DNA of 64,000 nucleotides from Verrucomicrobiales bacterium (GTDB lineage: Bacteria > Verrucomicrobiota > Verrucomicrobiia > Verrucomicrobiales > DEV007), in assembly GCA_029212615.1 (NCBI GenBank), contig JARGPJ010000008.1, forward strand, positions 62,001 through 126,000, written 5' to 3'. The notes under the pieces are model-generated. The model worked only from the letters and a program-made list of their open reading frames with translations. It had not been told where the DNA came from and ran no database searches. The position numbers and the translations under genes are program-made. Each line of letters opens with the position of its first letter. The first letter of the stretch is position 1. Positions 45,396-53,612 of this stretch are shown piece after piece.

Positions 45396-47330
45396 CTATT
45401 TTATGTAAATGAACCGGGCCGTATTCAGCGCCGCAATCGAAATATCTCTGAAGGCGGCTTCTTCATCCCTGGTAAGGGCAGGAAGCAGCCTTTCGCGTTC
45501 AGCGCTTGTTGGGAATCGACTGAATAGTCCGAGGAATATTGCGTCGAGTTGCTCACTTGCCCCTTTGTTCGCTCCAACGGTTCGTGCATATTTTGAGTAA
45601 GGATTCACAAGGGCGGTACTCAACTCACCATTGAGAAGTGCGAGTGCCTGCGGGACAGAGGCATGTCTGTTTGCGTTATTTGCATTGAGCCGGTCGGACT
45701 GGCCGAAGTCTCGCAAAAAGTGCCCCCGGGGCGCAGGCGATGAAAGCTCGCAGGCCCGGTAAAGTTGGTAGTGTGTTGCTTTCCATTCGTCAAATAACGC
45801 CGCGCCGGCAAGCGCCGGGAATCCGGGTTCGTGGCGAAAGCGGTTAAGGCTTGCGAAAAACGCTTTCTGTTTTTCGGCGAGGGCATCGGCCTTGTTCGAA
45901 GGGAGCCTTCCGCTGGAGGAGGTAAGCTTGCGCCCTTCGGAGGATCCTAGCCATTTCATCACTCCGAGAGGGTTGTCATCGGGCATTTTCCCGGCGCGAA
46001 AGCGAACATCGGATAGATAACGCTCCCGATAGATCGCCGATTTCAGGTTGGGGCGTTCTCCATCTTCAGTGATGAACATGACGAGGGAATCCCATAGTTG
46101 TTCAGCTGACATGCGGCGAAGCAGTGGACCCTGGAAATAGTAGGGCTCACCCGGAGCAATGTTCTTCGCGGTGGTTTCACGTTGGTAGACCTTTGAATTC
46201 AGCACGGTGCGGAGAAAGTCCTTCAGGTCGAAGTCATTGCCAACGAGTTGCTGAATGAGAACCTCTTCCAGTTCCGGGGTAAATGACGGGGCGCCATCGC
46301 GAATATCATCCGTATCGATGACCAGTGACCTGCCGAATAGTTCTTCCCAGAGACGATTCACGACGACGCGGGCGAAGCGGGGATTCCGGGGCGAGGCCAT
46401 CCAGCGGGCAAATTCCTCGACCGTGCTGGCTTTCGGGGCAAGGCCGGAAGTGGAACCCGGCACAATTTGGGGAGTGATGACATCTCCGGGTGATGCGTCC
46501 GGATACTGATAATCGTGCGGAAGGCGGAGCGGCCAGTCGCGTTCTGCTGTGGTCGCAAATCGCATCGGGGTCGTAACCCGGTTGATGGCGACTTTAAGGC
46601 CGGACGGCACAGGGTCGGGAGAGCGGGTGATTTGCTCGTAAACTTCGGGGTATTTGAGCGTGCGAACTGGATACGTGAAGGCCGCCATTCGGTAGAAATC
46701 CATCTGAGTCCAATGATCGAAGGGGTGATCGTGGCATTGAGCGCATTCAATCCGGGTGCCGAGAAAGATTCGCATGGTGATCGCAAAATGATCCAGCGGC
46801 ATCCCGAAATCACGTTGGTAAAATCCGACTGCCCCGGCATTCTCGGGCTCCCAGACGTTTCCGGTCCGACTCACCAAATCGATGACGAAATCGTCATAGG
46901 GTTTGTTTTCACGAAGGGCCTGCAGAAGCCATTCAGAATAGGCTGAGCCGACAATGCTGCTGCGGGTGATTTCCCCGTCGGTCGTCAGGCGGAGCAGGTC
47001 CGACCAGAAATGGAACCAGTGTTTTGAATAGCCGTCCGAACCCAGGAGCATTTCAATGAGCATGCTCCGTAGGTTGATATCCGATGAAGTGAGGAATGAT
47101 TTTGCTTCGTCAATGGTTGGCAGACGGCCAATGGCGTCCAAATACACACGCCGAAGGAAAGTGGCGTCATTTACTAATGAGTTCGGGGCGATCCCATGAG
47201 CAGATAGTTCTGCGGCAACCGCTGAATCAATCAAGTTTGCCGGATCGTTTGCCGTCAGGAGTAGTGGCAACCAGCAAAGGGTGATCGAAAGCAGGGTATG
47301 CTTAAATCCGGGAAGAAACTTCTGAACCAC
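45396..47330 (-). CDS. DUF1549/DUF1553 domain protein (PSD1-like)
   Basis: The product is 644 residues with a signal peptide (about 1-27); start codon is GTG 47330 because no ATG lies nearby in frame. An N-terminal DUF1549 region (LRRVYLDAIGRLPTIDEAKSFL) contains the IECAQCHDHPFDHW motif, a CxxCH that could bind haem c. The C-terminal DUF1553 region (VNRLWEELFGRSLV, RMSAEQLWDS) completes the pairing that is typical of Planctomycetota and Verrucomicrobiota. Usually an extra cytochrome domain is N-terminal in the larger versions. Its biochemical role is not known; such genes often neighbour DUF1501 genes, but none is seen here. Confidence 0.9.
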   Translation of the reverse strand: MVQKFLPGFKHTLLSITLCWLPLLLTANDPANLIDSAVAAELSAHGIAPNSLVNDATFLRRVYLDAIGRLPTIDEAKSFLTSSDINLRSMLIEMLLGSDGYSKHWFHFWSDLLRLTTDGEITRSSIVGSAYSEWLLQALRENKPYDDFVIDLVSRTGNVWEPENAGAVGFYQRDFGMPLDHFAITMRIFLGTRIECAQCHDHPFDHWTQMDFYRMAAFTYPVRTLKYPEVYEQITRSPDPVPSGLKVAINRVTTPMRFATTAERDWPLRLPHDYQYPDASPGDVITPQIVPGSTSGLAPKASTVEEFARWMASPRNPRFARVVVNRLWEELFGRSLVIDTDDIRDGAPSFTPELEEVLIQQLVGNDFDLKDFLRTVLNSKVYQRETTAKNIAPGEPYYFQGPLLRRMSAEQLWDSLVMFITEDGERPNLKSAIYRERYLSDVRFRAGKMPDDNPLGVMKWLGSSEGRKLTSSSGRLPSNKADALAEKQKAFFASLNRFRHEPGFPALAGAALFDEWKATHYQLYRACELSSPAPRGHFLRDFGQSDRLNANNANRHASVPQALALLNGELSTALVNPYSKYARTVGANKGASEQLDAIFLGLFSRFPTSAERERLLPALTRDEEAAFRDISIAALNTARFIYIK

Positions 47331-47437
47331 ACATAAATGATCCGGTAATCCTTCGTAGAATAAACGGACTAATCGCCCCTGATGACGTTATCCCGTCCGA
47401 AGATCAACGGGTATTGTTTATCAAGGCTGAAGGCGAT

Positions 47438-48526
47438 TCAAGGTGCCACCGTTACCGATCCGGGTTGGCCGCGGAAGGCGCTGATGATCAGGTTACTTCC
47501 GGGAGAACCCACGTGGTAGTGATAGCCGCGCTTTTCATCGTAGTGGCCGCCGCATTCGTCCAGATCCCCGGGAGTGTTGCCCTCTTCGTCAAGGTGGGCA
47601 AAGAGACCGAAGCCGTCGAGGGCATAGCCGATCATGGGAGCATGGCCATCGGGCTGGGCAATCTCTTTGGTGTGACCGGTTGCGGCGTGGTAGTGGTATC
47701 CTTCATGGGGATTGATGTGGCCGCCTGCATCATCAAAGGGGGCAATGGTGTGGGCTGCAATGATTGCCTCGAGCGGCGCGGGAGGATCGAAGTTAACTCC
47801 GTTAAAGGCGACACCGATTCCACCCTGCCCTGCTCCTCGCCCGCCGCGGGGGCGCGGTGGGGCTTCGTGCGATTCGTGATGACCCTCTTCGTCGTGATGG
47901 TGGGGAGGCGGCCCGCCTTTTTCGCCTTTTTCGCCGGGCCCACCGGGACCTCCACCAATGAACAGGGGTTCATCAAGAAGGACCGGGTTCACGGGAATGA
48001 CGTAGGTGGTTATCTTGTCAGCGACCCATTCGGGGCGGCCTTCGACAACATAATGGTGGTAGTCCGGATCAACGTCCGGGCGGGCGGCTGCTTCAAAAGC
48101 CTCTCTGGTATCCGTGATTCGTATGGATCCATCTTCACGATAAAGCTTCCACTCCGGATCGTTGTAGAGTTCGGCAATGTTTTTAACGAAGGGGCCATCG
48201 ACGTCATAGATTTGACCGTCTTTCAGCCAGATCCCGCCGGCTTTTTTGTCGTCCGTGATCGTTTTCGGGGCCCATGGTCCCATTTGGTGTTCGTGTGGTT
48301 TGGAGTAGGCCTGGATCACGTAGCATAAGGCAGTGGAACCATCGGAAAGAGTGCGTTCCTCCTTTACGATCTCGCCGACAAGAGCTTCTGAAATAAAGTG
48401 TGACGGGTCTACCGCAACGACACGATTTTCTGTCACTGGCTTAGTTTCTGGACCGTCTTTAGAGCAGGAGACGCCGGAAATGACGCAGAGGAGGGCTGTC
48501 AGTGGGACGAGGAAAGGGCGCTTCAT
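47438..48526 (-). CDS. YHYH-domain lipoprotein
   Basis: The product is 362 residues. The signal peptide ends in a lipobox (SGVSC, Cys21). The YHYH domain is in the C-terminal half, with GYHYHAATGH and KRGYHYHVGS motifs, and IGYALDGFGLFAHLD. The middle of the protein has a low-complexity stretch of Gly/Pro/Lys followed by a long His/Glu run (residues about 200-240), which may bind metal. YHYH proteins are secreted, of unknown biochemical function. No partner genes are visible. Confidence 0.83.
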   Translation of the reverse strand: MKRPFLVPLTALLCVISGVSCSKDGPETKPVTENRVVAVDPSHFISEALVGEIVKEERTLSDGSTALCYVIQAYSKPHEHQMGPWAPKTITDDKKAGGIWLKDGQIYDVDGPFVKNIAELYNDPEWKLYREDGSIRITDTREAFEAAARPDVDPDYHHYVVEGRPEWVADKITTYVIPVNPVLLDEPLFIGGGPGGPGEKGEKGGPPPHHHDEEGHHESHEAPPRPRGGRGAGQGGIGVAFNGVNFDPPAPLEAIIAAHTIAPFDDAGGHINPHEGYHYHAATGHTKEIAQPDGHAPMIGYALDGFGLFAHLDEEGNTPGDLDECGGHYDEKRGYHYHVGSPGSNLIISAFRGQPGSVTVAP

Positions 48527-48651
48527 TTCGTAGGTTGCGTTTTAGTGGTCAGCGAACCTACCACCTTACCCCGTGATGGCGCAAGGTCTGGCCCCCACCG
48601 GAGAACGCAAAGAAGGGACAGGTTAATTATGCTAAGGAGGGACAGGTTAAT
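48527..48651 (+). repeat. Two direct repeats (copies 4 and 5) upstream of a gene fragment
   Basis: AGGGACAGGTTAATTAT (48614-48630) and AGGGACAGGTTAATT (48638-48652) lie in the same orientation, 24 bases apart. The first is preceded by GAGAACGCA (48601-48609), which also precedes the copy next to the transposase (49900-49908). The second copy directly adjoins the gene fragment that follows. Confidence 0.85.
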
Positions 48652-48948
48652 TTTTACGGTTACAACGATGCGAATTTTGCCCGTTGCGCTCATAAAGTTG
48701 TCGCCGCTGTCTCAATGGTAGTGAATCATCCAGACTGGAAGCTCACGAAGGTTTCAGTTCACGGCGAGGGTGAAAATGCAGCAGTGGATCTCGCTGCGAA
48801 ATGCTTTGCCGGGGGGTGATCAATGGGCTTCAGATTGATCTGAGGGGGGCGATTAGAGCCGGTAGACGATTTTAGGGATCACAATATGGTTCACGGATCC
48901 GTGAAATACGGTGATGTCGAAGGGCTTTGCAATGCTGTGATTCAATAG
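48652..48948 (+). pseudogene. Decayed 3' fragment of the acetyl-xylan-esterase-like gene
   Basis: This stretch reads FYGYNDANFARCAHKVVAAVSM and on to KYGDVEGL, the same order as the last 98 residues of the hydrolase at 39260-41194 (bases about 40898-41194). The identity is clear in both parts, but a frame-breaking deletion with stop codons (near 48819) splits it and substitutions are common, so it is not functional. Only the C-terminal end is present and the homology begins at a repeat copy. The remaining gap up to 49158 shows no gene. Confidence 0.85.
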
Positions 48949-49158
48949 GGTTAAATCGCCAGCTTAGTCCCTACCAAATATCACTTGAGGAAGGTCGTTG
49001 AATTTCAATCAGATGAAATGTCGGAATAGAAATCGCCTGGAGGGACATGCTCCGCTATATCCGCGTTGCCACAAAAGAGATGTTCCCTCAGTCGCTTAAG
49101 ATTTGCACAAGTTACCCTAACCGAAACGAACCGATAATCTGCAGGTTTTTGTAGGATA

Positions 49159-49728
49159 CTAGAGCACTTTCAAAGCAACCAGCGTTGGCTTGTTTAAGGC
49201 GCCTGTCACCGCGATTCGGTGATCATTTTGGAATTGGCGAATAGCTGATTTTGTCATCTTCCCAATAATTCCATCAATGCTCCCTGAATAGTAACCACGA
49301 TTCTTTAGCTCTATTTGCGCCGCCACCTCAATGGGATAAGTGGCAAACGGTGCGCACGCGATATATGCTGGCCGGGCTAGAACTTTCCACCCAGCATACA
49401 CACCCAGGGGAGCTACGTAGAGCGTATTCACGGTGACGGGAGCAGAATGATAAATTCCGCCGCGATAAACATATCCGCGCCTATAGCCGGTGAAACCTGC
49501 AGACACGCGAGTCGCAGTATTCCCATTCGGTCCTGTCACGGTCACTTTTCCTGCTCCAAATCGACCAACTCTCCCGCCAGACGCATCAATGGATCCCCCA
49601 TTCGGACCGGTAGCCGATACACTACCTCCCCCAAATCGCGGCCTGGCCTCTGCGGTCGCTATTGCCCCGAGTATGACCCATATGCAGAGCAGGAGAAATG
49701 TCGGGTTTGTGAACGGTCTCAAAGACAT
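49159..49728 (-). CDS. Secreted peptidoglycan-binding-domain protein
   Basis: The product is 189 residues from ATG 49728, with a signal peptide (about 1-28; the open frame extends to 49782 without benefit). A Gly/Ser-rich section contains the repeat TGPNGGSIDASGGRVGRFGAGKVTVTGPNGNTATR, with two TGPNG units. The C-terminal 60 residues are a PG_binding_1 domain (VAAQIELKNRGYYSGSIDGIIGKMTKSAIRQFQNDH) that binds peptidoglycan. It may anchor to the cell wall; no enzyme domain is seen. Confidence 0.72.
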   Translation of the reverse strand: MSLRPFTNPTFLLLCIWVILGAIATAEARPRFGGGSVSATGPNGGSIDASGGRVGRFGAGKVTVTGPNGNTATRVSAGFTGYRRGYVYRGGIYHSAPVTVNTLYVAPLGVYAGWKVLARPAYIACAPFATYPIEVAAQIELKNRGYYSGSIDGIIGKMTKSAIRQFQNDHRIAVTGALNKPTLVALKVL

Positions 49729-49899
49729 GTTTCTCAGTGAGGATTGTTGTTTTTTATTCAATACAGTGTTGCTCGTGTTCATGACAGCTAACTAAACTCA
49801 CGGGCACTCTGATTGGTTACACTTTTTATTTCTTTCGACTCCAGGGAGCCAGTCGAAGATGAAAATGAACTTCCGCGTGGGCCCTTCAGCACTCTTGCA

Positions 49900-49934
49900 G
49901 AGAACGCAGACGAGAAGGGACAGGTTGTTTATTG
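49900..49934 (+). repeat. Repeat copy 6, left flank of the transposase gene
   Basis: AGGGACAGGTTGTTTATTG (49916-49934) is preceded by GAGAACGCA (49900-49908). It lies 47 bases before the transposase start codon, in the opposite orientation to the copies that follow the gene. Confidence 0.85.
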
Positions 49935-49981
49935 TTCAAAATAGCAGTTGAAATGCAAGTGTTCACTTTTACACTTTAAGC

Positions 49982-51013
49982 ATGAGGTATTCCCGGATCA
50001 AAGGTGAAGGACTCCGTTACTTTCACTGCATCTCCCGTGTCGTTGACCGGCGGTTCATTTTTAACGACGCCGAAAAGGAATATTTTGTCTCCCTCATGCG
50101 GAAACTGGAAGCCTTTCACGGCATGCGGGTGGTCACCTATTGCGTCATGTCGAACCACTTCCACCTGCTCATCGAGGAGCCGGATCGCGAGACGCTCCCG
50201 CCTCTCGACCGGGAAACCCTCCTCAAGCGCATGGGCTTTCTCTACAAGGCGCACACCATCCGAACCGTCCGCGAAGAACTGAATCGTGCCGCCCAATCAG
50301 GCAACACCCAATGGGAACAGGAAATTCTGGACCGCTACCGCCGTCGCATGGGCGACCTCTCCGCCTTCATGAAAGACCTCAAACAGCGGTTTTCCCAATG
50401 GTACAACCGTCGTGAAGGTCGGCGCGGCACCCTATGGGAAGATCGCTTTAAGAGCCTCCTCGTTGAAGGTGACACCAAAGCACTCATGACCGTCGCTGCC
50501 TACATCGATCTGAATCCGATTCGTGCCGGCATCGTTGAAAAAGTGGAATCCTATCGCTGGTGCGGCTATGCCTCGGCCGTGGCAGGAAACCGCTGGGCCC
50601 GTGAGGGGCTGAGACGGATCTGGGGACAATCTCCGGCCATCAGCGCCGGGGAAGACGAACTGGATTGGGACACGGTGAGCCCTCAATACCGACTCTGGTT
50701 GTATCAGGAAGGGGTCGAAAAGAAGCAGGCTGAGACCGGAAAGAAAGCCAGGCGCAAAGGCTTCACCGAAGAGGAGCTTGAAGAAACGATCGCGTCAGGC
50801 GGGCAACTTCCCCTGCCGTCTGTCCTGAGAAAACGAGTGCGTTACTTCAGTGACGGAGCCGTTCTCGGCAGTGCTGATTTTGTAAATCGAATCTTCGCGC
50901 ATCAAAGGGAAAAGCACGGGCTGAAGCGAAAGACCGGAGCGAGGCGGATGAAAGACGCCGCCTGGGAGGGACTTCATGTCATGCGCGACCTCACCGTCGA
51001 CCGGATTGGCTGA
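49982..51013 (+). CDS. REP-associated tyrosine transposase (RAYT)
   Basis: The product is 343 residues, longer than the 165 of the E. coli RAYT and longer than most IS200 TnpA. The HUH motif is CVMSNHFHLLIEEP (H59, H61); the catalytic tyrosine is probably Y174 in AAYIDLNPIRAGIV, a motif conserved among these proteins. Other signatures are LKQRFSQWYNRREGRRGTLWEDRFKS. RAYTs are single-copy, domesticated Y1 enzymes that nick short palindromic repeats (REPs) and may help spread or control them. Here inverted copies of the local repeat flank the gene and more lie on either side. The last 130 residues are an extension of unknown use. Confidence 0.92.
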   Translation: MRYSRIKGEGLRYFHCISRVVDRRFIFNDAEKEYFVSLMRKLEAFHGMRVVTYCVMSNHFHLLIEEPDRETLPPLDRETLLKRMGFLYKAHTIRTVREELNRAAQSGNTQWEQEILDRYRRRMGDLSAFMKDLKQRFSQWYNRREGRRGTLWEDRFKSLLVEGDTKALMTVAAYIDLNPIRAGIVEKVESYRWCGYASAVAGNRWAREGLRRIWGQSPAISAGEDELDWDTVSPQYRLWLYQEGVEKKQAETGKKARRKGFTEEELEETIASGGQLPLPSVLRKRVRYFSDGAVLGSADFVNRIFAHQREKHGLKRKTGARRMKDAAWEGLHVMRDLTVDRIG

Positions 51014-51230
51014 AAAAAGGTTTAAGCGGAGGATAAAAGGAGCACTTCCCGGGGATACCAGTGCCTGGACGTCTGTTCCAGTGCGACTGAGGTGGCTGAG
51101 GGCTGCCTTATTGAGGGATTATCGCGCTCAGGCAGGAGAAAAATTGCATTATTCGTCGGGGCCGAGTCGATGTTCGCTGCGTCGAAGCAATATGGAATAG
51201 AGCCGCATCAGGAGAAGCATGAGGGCTCAA

Positions 51231-51293
51231 TAGATAACCTGTCCCTGTGCAGGGGGGCTTTCCGGGGATCGGGGCTATAAATAACCTGTCCGT
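51231..51293 (-). repeat. Repeat copies 7 and 8, right flank of the transposase gene
   Basis: TAGATAACCTGTCCCTG (51231-51247) and the variant ATAAATAACCTGTCCGT (51277-51293) point opposite to the copy left of the transposase gene. The rest of 51014-51341 shows no clear gene; short reading frames there match nothing I know. Confidence 0.82.
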
Positions 51294-51341
51294 GCTATGC
51301 TCTTGAGGAGTAGCTCGGGGGAGAGGAGCGAGTTCGGCCAG

Positions 51342-52202
51342 CTAGCCCAACTCGAAGGTGGTGATTCCGAAAGTCCTGTCCCAATCCGTTGCCGGGGGCT
51401 TGCCGTGGTACATCCTTGCGCAGCCGAACACCTCACGCATTCCGTGGCGCTCTGCCAGGGCCATCGCACCAGCATTTCGCTCGGGGGCGTCGAGCGAGAT
51501 GGCCTGCCCGTCAGCGCGGTCGCTTAGCGCGGCAAACAAAGACTGAGCGATGTCCGGGTTGTCGGCAAAGAGCGGGCCGATCTTGAATCCCTCCCGGCAT
51601 TCTCGCATTACCCCGTAGCCCTGCAATTTCTTACCGACCATCAGTCCGATGGCGGAGGCGTTCGGTATCTCGATCCAGCGGCGGAGGAATTCTGTTCGAT
51701 CGCATCCAAAACAGTTCCGGTCATATCGTGCCAATTCATCAAACGGTACCTCATCAAGTCCAACAATCCCGGGATCTGGTGTGCAGGTTTGTCCGACCCC
51801 TTCCATTCGCAGGTTGCGGTGGCTGAACTCAAAGCCGCCGCGCCCGTACCATTCCTGCATGTCGAAGACGCCATCCATGCCGATCGCGGCGTCTGCGTCC
51901 AATCGCCCGCGCAGGGTGTCGCGGCGGTGATGCCAGAGTTTCGCCCCAATCCCTCGTCCGCGTAAATCTTCGCGCACGATAAAGAACCCCATGAAACCGA
52001 ACGCCCGGCCGTAGGAAACGATCGATCCCGTTGCGACGAGCTCGCCCTCGTATTCGGCACCGAGATAGCCATCCGGATCAGTCTGCCAAAACACGTCGGC
52101 GTCGTGTAACCCGGGGTTCCATCCTTCCGCCGCTGCCCAGTCCACGGCGACGTTGAATTCATCGCGCGTGAGGGGCCGTAGAATAATGGAGTCGAGGTTC
52201 AT
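51342..52202 (-). CDS. Double GNAT-family acetyltransferase
   Basis: The product is 286 residues. The first GNAT half holds YLGAEYEGELVATGSIVSYGRAFGFMGFFIVREDLRGRGIG, with the acetyl-CoA pyrophosphate loop RxxGxG (RGRGIGAKL). A second, shorter GNAT-like half follows (VGKKLQGYGVMRECREGFKIGPLFADNPDIAQSLF), as in Acetyltransf_1 plus Acetyltransf_18 proteins. The substrate (small molecule or protein amine) is unknown. It lies just past the transposase flank and could be cargo of this region, though many such genes are ordinary. Confidence 0.85.
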   Translation of the reverse strand: MNLDSIILRPLTRDEFNVAVDWAAAEGWNPGLHDADVFWQTDPDGYLGAEYEGELVATGSIVSYGRAFGFMGFFIVREDLRGRGIGAKLWHHRRDTLRGRLDADAAIGMDGVFDMQEWYGRGGFEFSHRNLRMEGVGQTCTPDPGIVGLDEVPFDELARYDRNCFGCDRTEFLRRWIEIPNASAIGLMVGKKLQGYGVMRECREGFKIGPLFADNPDIAQSLFAALSDRADGQAISLDAPERNAGAMALAERHGMREVFGCARMYHGKPPATDWDRTFGITTFELG

Positions 52203-52398
52203 CGGAGAGGGGGCTCTGACATATTCAGTTTGGTATCGCTGTCCGCAAACGGCGCGGCGGGATCTAAAAATTTATACCTCCGATTTCAGTCTCGAGAGAA
52301 GGTGAGAGTGGCGATCCTGTGAACCCTTTCCTGACAGAAGGTTAGAGCTATGGCGCGTGGTCTACCGCGCCGCCTTCAGTGCCTTGTTCTGTGCCTGT

Positions 52399-52833
52399 CT
52401 AATGTCCCGATTTTTTGATCGTTATCGACTCACCCTCGATACCGGCGTAGAAGACGATAATCTCAGCCGGTACATTCCCGTCATTTCTCCCGTAGTGCCA
52501 TGTGTCCACCACCTCAATGATGGAATCATTTGGCTTGAGGCGTAACACTTTACCCGATTTTGTCGTGACAGTGAGTTCGCCTTTGAGCAAAACACCAGCG
52601 TTGATGCCTGGATGCCTATGCATCGGTAGCGTGTGTTTCGGCGGTACCGTTATTCTCAAAATGGTAACCTCTGGCGTTCCTCTTTCGTATGGCGGCAATT
52701 TCTGGCCGTCCCAACTCTTTGTCGACTTGGCCAACTGAGTCGATTTAACACTGGTGGCATACTTTGGTGACGCACAACCAACGAACAGGAAGGCGAAAAG
52801 AATGCCGTATAGAGATTTGTTCATTATCTTCAT
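52399..52833 (-). CDS. Cupin-domain lipoprotein
   Basis: The product is 144 residues. The signal peptide ends in a lipobox (FVGC, Cys20), so it is probably membrane-anchored. The cupin core has motif 1 PMHRHPGINAGVLLKGEL (metal His pair and Glu-type position) and motif 2 VVDTWHYGRNDG. Such proteins may bind small molecules or act as dioxygenase-like enzymes; no substrate can be named. ATG 52833 was chosen; ATG 52824 is also possible. A short hairpin (52352-52371) lies after the stop. The 196 bases between this gene and the GNAT show nothing else. Confidence 0.7.
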   Translation of the reverse strand: MKIMNKSLYGILFAFLFVGCASPKYATSVKSTQLAKSTKSWDGQKLPPYERGTPEVTILRITVPPKHTLPMHRHPGINAGVLLKGELTVTTKSGKVLRLKPNDSIIEVVDTWHYGRNDGNVPAEIIVFYAGIEGESITIKKSGH

Positions 52834-53015
52834 GCAAGGTCAAAGGCTGACCGCCCCGATACCGGGATCGCAGCCTTGCCGGGAGTGTAGTGATTCGAAT
52901 ACGGAAAGTCAATCGACTCGCGGCGGGTATCGGCTGGTTTGTTAGCAATTCGTCGATCTACCCTGAAGATAGTCGAAACATGATGGTTGAAACCTCACTC
53001 CTGATCCTCTTATGG

Positions 53016-53471
53016 CTAGGGTTGAGGGTAGTGGATTCCATACTTGGCGCTAATCGCGACAATCTTGCTCATGTCCGGTTCCCCTCCGCTGGAAAACTCA
53101 TCAGCGCACTCCGAGAAGAAATTGTCAAATCCTCCGGGCATCGTCTGAATCAACATCTGTAACGGTTCTTTATTCGGATTTCTAAAGGTGTGGATAGTGC
53201 CGCGAGGCATGAACACTGCGGTTCCGGCCGGCACTTCGATCCAGCTCCCATCCTTCAGGAATTCAGCTGGCCCTGAAAGAGGCCAGAACCACTCGTCCTC
53301 GTTGTCGTGATAGTGAGGCGGGGGCCCGCCGCCGGGAGGGGTGACATTAGTCCACATGGTCAACTTTCCCCCTGTATCTTCGACTCCCAAGTGAAGGATC
53401 ATTTCATCGCCAAACGCGCGAATGACACGTGCTTCGTTTGGTCGGCGAATGGTAGTAGGGGAGTCAATCAT
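53016..53471 (-). CDS. Cupin-domain protein
   Basis: The product is 151 residues from ATG 53471; the open frame also begins with a GTG at 53513, adding 14 residues. Motif 1 is PPHYHDNEDEWFWPLSGPAEF and motif 2 PRGTIHTFRNPNKEPLQML, typical of cytosolic cupins related to quercetinase or sugar-binding types. No signal peptide is present in this start choice. It is the second cupin in 700 bases on the same strand; the two are not close in sequence. Function unknown. Confidence 0.72.
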   Translation of the reverse strand: MIDSPTTIRRPNEARVIRAFGDEMILHLGVEDTGGKLTMWTNVTPPGGGPPPHYHDNEDEWFWPLSGPAEFLKDGSWIEVPAGTAVFMPRGTIHTFRNPNKEPLQMLIQTMPGGFDNFFSECADEFSSGGEPDMSKIVAISAKYGIHYPQP

Positions 53472-53568
53472 AGCAGTCTGGATTTTTTTGTTTGGCGGGA
53501 CATCACAGCTCACAGAATCCCTGGCCGGGAGCTGGCGTTGATATCCGGGTTGAGTGTCATAGATCGTA

Positions 53569-53587
53569 ATAAATAGCCTGTCCCTGT
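53569..53587 (-). repeat. Repeat copy 9
   Basis: AATAAATAGCCTGTCCCTGT is a variant copy with one change in the core; flanking bases TCCTCTGTGTCCTCT echo, in the complementary sense, the GAGAACGCA region next to other copies. Confidence 0.6.
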
Positions 53588-53612
53588 CCTCTGTGTCCTC
53601 TACTGTCCTCTT

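Noticed and set aside
47414-48328. A 304-residue plus-strand frame rich in Val and Gly
   Set aside because: Antisense to the YHYH gene, whose motifs are clear.
52352-52371. Terminator for the cupin lipoprotein
   Set aside because: A 6-bp GC stem without a T tract is too weak to call.
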